The notes below the pieces were generated by a model, which saw only the letters and a program-made list of their open reading frames with translations, made no database searches and was not told the DNA's origin. From contig JACCYK010000317.1 in assembly GCA_013696525.1 (NCBI GenBank), positions 1 through 6,517 on the forward strand: DNA of 6,517 bases, read 5' to 3'. A program made the translations under genes and the position numbers. Shown here piece after piece: positions 4,921 to 6,517 of the stretch (position 1 is its first letter; each line of letters starts with the position of its first letter). The DNA is from Chloroflexia bacterium (GTDB lineage Bacteria > Chloroflexota > Chloroflexia > Thermomicrobiales > UBA6265).

Positions 4921-6517
4921 GCCGGCACCGCCCGTTCCGCCGTCCGCCGTTGCGCCAGCGCTTGTTGCGCTTCCTCTTGATCCCGCAGTTGGAGGTCGTA
5001 CAGCTCGCGGTAGAGGCCGGGCCGCTCCAGCAGCTCCCGGTGCGTCCCGCGGTCGACGATCCGGCCTTCTTCGAGGACCAGGATCTGATCGGCATGCTGG
5101 ACCGTCGTTAGGCGCTGGGCGATGATGAACGAGGTCCGGCCCGCCATCAGGGTCCGCAACGCCAGCTGGATCTCATGCTCGGTCTCGGTGTCGACGCTCG
5201 ACGTGGCGTCGTCCAGCAGCAGGATGCGGGGATCGAGCAGCAGCGCCCGTGCGATCGCCAGCCGCTGCTTCTGGCCGCCGGAGAGCGTCACCCCGCGCTC
5301 GCCCATCTTCGTCTCGTACCTCTCCGGCATGGCGGTGATGAACTCGTGCGCCCGCGCCGCGGTTGCCGCCGCGACGATCTCGTCGAGCGTCGCCTCGGGG
5401 CGGCCGAAGGCGATGTTCTCGCGGATTGTGATCGAGAAAAGGAAGGTCTCCTGGAGGACGATCCCGATTTGGCGCCGCAACGAATCGAGCGTCACCTCCC
5501 GCGCATCTTGGCCGTCCACCAGCACCCGGCCGGCCGAGACGTCGTAAAACCGGGGGATCAGGCTCAGCAACGCGCTCTTGCCGGACCCGGTGCCGCCGAT
5601 CAGGGCGGTGACGGACCCGGCCGGGGCCGAGAACGAGATGCCTTCCAGCGCGTTACGTTTGGTGCCGGGAAAGGCGAACCGGACATCGTCGAACCGGACC
5701 TCGCCCCGGATCGGCGGCAGGGCAACCGCGCCCGGCCGATCCTTGATCGTGGGGCGGCTGTCGAGCGTCTCGAACAGCCGCTCGGCCGAGGCAACGGCGC
5801 GGGCGATCCGGTTGACGATCATGCCGAGCCAGCGAATCGGGTCGTTGAGCAGCGTGATGTAGCGGTTGAAAGCGACCAGGGTGCCGATGCTGATGACCCC
5901 GGCGATGACCTGCAGGGCGCCGAACCAGACGACGACGGCGAGGCCGATGCCCGACACCAGCAGGGTCAGCGGGTAGGAGAAGGCCCAGCGCCGGGCCGCC
6001 CGCAGGTTGCGATCGAACAGCTCCTCCAGCTCCGCCTCGAAGCGCTCGCTCTCGGCCCGTTCCTGGGCGAAGGCCCGCACCACCCGGTTGCCGGCCACGT
6101 TCTCCTGCAGGGCCGAGGTCATCGTCCCGAACTGCTGCTGGACCTTGACGAACATCGGCCGCAAGGAGACGCCGAACCGGATCGAGTACCAGATCAGGAA
6201 CGGCATCGGCAGCAGGGCCAGCGCCGCCAGCCCGAGGTCGATCCGGAGCAGGATCACGGTGACCGCGATCAGGGTGCCGATCGCCATCACCAGCGGCCGC
6301 ATCGCCATCACCAGCATCGAGCGGATGTTGTTGATGTCCTCGGTGCCGCGCGACATCAGCTGGCCGGTCTGGGCCTGGTCGTGGAATGAAAATGAAAGCC
6401 GCTGCAAGTGGACATACAGCTCGTTGCGCATGTCGAAGGCAACCTCAAACGAGATCGACTCGACAAAGAAGGAGCGAACATAGGTGAAGATGCCCTGCAG
6501 CAGCACCAGGCCGATGA
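4917..6517 (-). CDS. ABC exporter half-transporter with degenerate ATPase motifs (5' end outside window)
   Basis: 532 residues are visible, counted from the right edge; the start and about 60-80 residues, including the first membrane segment, lie outside. The frame stays open to the edge, so the in-frame GTG near 6506 is an internal Val in a membrane helix. Membrane segments are followed by an ATPase: Walker A GGTGSGKSA (307-315), Q-loop Q355, an intact signature LSGGQ (411-415), Walker B LLLDD (432-436) with Asp436 instead of the catalytic Glu, and switch residue Gln466 (IIAQRLTT) instead of His. This combination marks the non-catalytic half of heterodimeric exporters such as TM287/288. It ends in a charged tail (RDQEEAQQALAQRRTAE). 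The stop overlaps the start of the partner gene by four bases. It is upstream of its partner, as TM287 is of TM288. Confidence 0.92.
   Translation of the reverse strand, partial: IGLVLLQGIFTYVRSFFVESISFEVAFDMRNELYVHLQRLSFSFHDQAQTGQLMSRGTEDINNIRSMLVMAMRPLVMAIGTLIAVTVILLRIDLGLAALALLPMPFLIWYSIRFGVSLRPMFVKVQQQFGTMTSALQENVAGNRVVRAFAQERAESERFEAELEELFDRNLRAARRWAFSYPLTLLVSGIGLAVVVWFGALQVIAGVISIGTLVAFNRYITLLNDPIRWLGMIVNRIARAVASAERLFETLDSRPTIKDRPGAVALPPIRGEVRFDDVRFAFPGTKRNALEGISFSAPAGSVTALIGGTGSGKSALLSLIPRFYDVSAGRVLVDGQDAREVTLDSLRRQIGIVLQETFLFSITIRENIAFGRPEATLDEIVAAATAARAHEFITAMPERYETKMGERGVTLSGGQKQRLAIARALLLDPRILLLDDATSSVDTETEHEIQLALRTLMAGRTSFIIAQRLTTVQHADQILVLEEGRIVDRGTHRELLERPGLYRELYDLQLRDQEEAQQALAQRRTAERAVPA

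Noticed and set aside
5175..6389. A 404-codon plus-strand frame opposite the upstream ABC gene
   Set aside because: It is an antisense shadow with the same biased composition and no domain.
4917..6506. The GTG at 6506 as the true start of the upstream ABC gene
   Set aside because: The frame is open upstream to the window edge (Ile-Gly-Leu-Val) and lies in the second membrane helix; the first helix would be missing.

Overview
The window is GC-rich bacterial DNA with strong Shine-Dalgarno sites and dense coding. No taxonomic marker is present. The protein style (an atypical flavin-dependent thymidylate synthase, an LSVGQ-type ABC exporter half, many ParD/ParE pairs) fits Chloroflexota, perhaps Thermomicrobia. 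This is an impression, not a proof.

Layout. (1) Positions 1-713, minus strand: the N-terminal part of a ThyX-like thymidylate synthase that runs off the left edge. A good sigma70-type promoter stands about 100 bases upstream, and a perfect 12-bp palindrome overlaps its -10 box. (2) Positions 928-3093, plus strand: a tandem array of ParD/ParE type II toxin-antitoxin genes with four antitoxins and three toxins. The order is parD1-parE1, parD2-parE2, orphan parD3, parD4-parE4 (numbers are local labels). Each antitoxin with a partner overlaps its toxin start by exactly 14 bases. Antitoxins 1-3 have nearly the same DNA-binding N-terminal half and different C-terminal halves. Antitoxin 4 has a divergent N-terminal half but shares its C-terminal end and toxin start with pair 1. 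The third antitoxin has no toxin and carries a proline in its core helix, so it looks like a decaying copy. (3) Positions 3139-6517, minus strand: two overlapping genes for the two halves of an ABC exporter; the upstream one runs off the right edge.

How the genes work together. The two ABC halves complement each other as an asymmetric heterodimer. The upstream half has Asp for the catalytic Walker B Glu and Gln for the switch His. The downstream half has an intact Walker B and His but a changed signature (LSVGQ). One ATP site is therefore expected to be degenerate and the other catalytic, as in TM287/288-type exporters. The toxin-antitoxin array sits on the opposite strand between thyX and the exporter and looks like an accessory insert that grew by module duplication.

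No RNA gene, CRISPR array or insertion sequence was seen, and no gap between genes exceeds about 215 bases.
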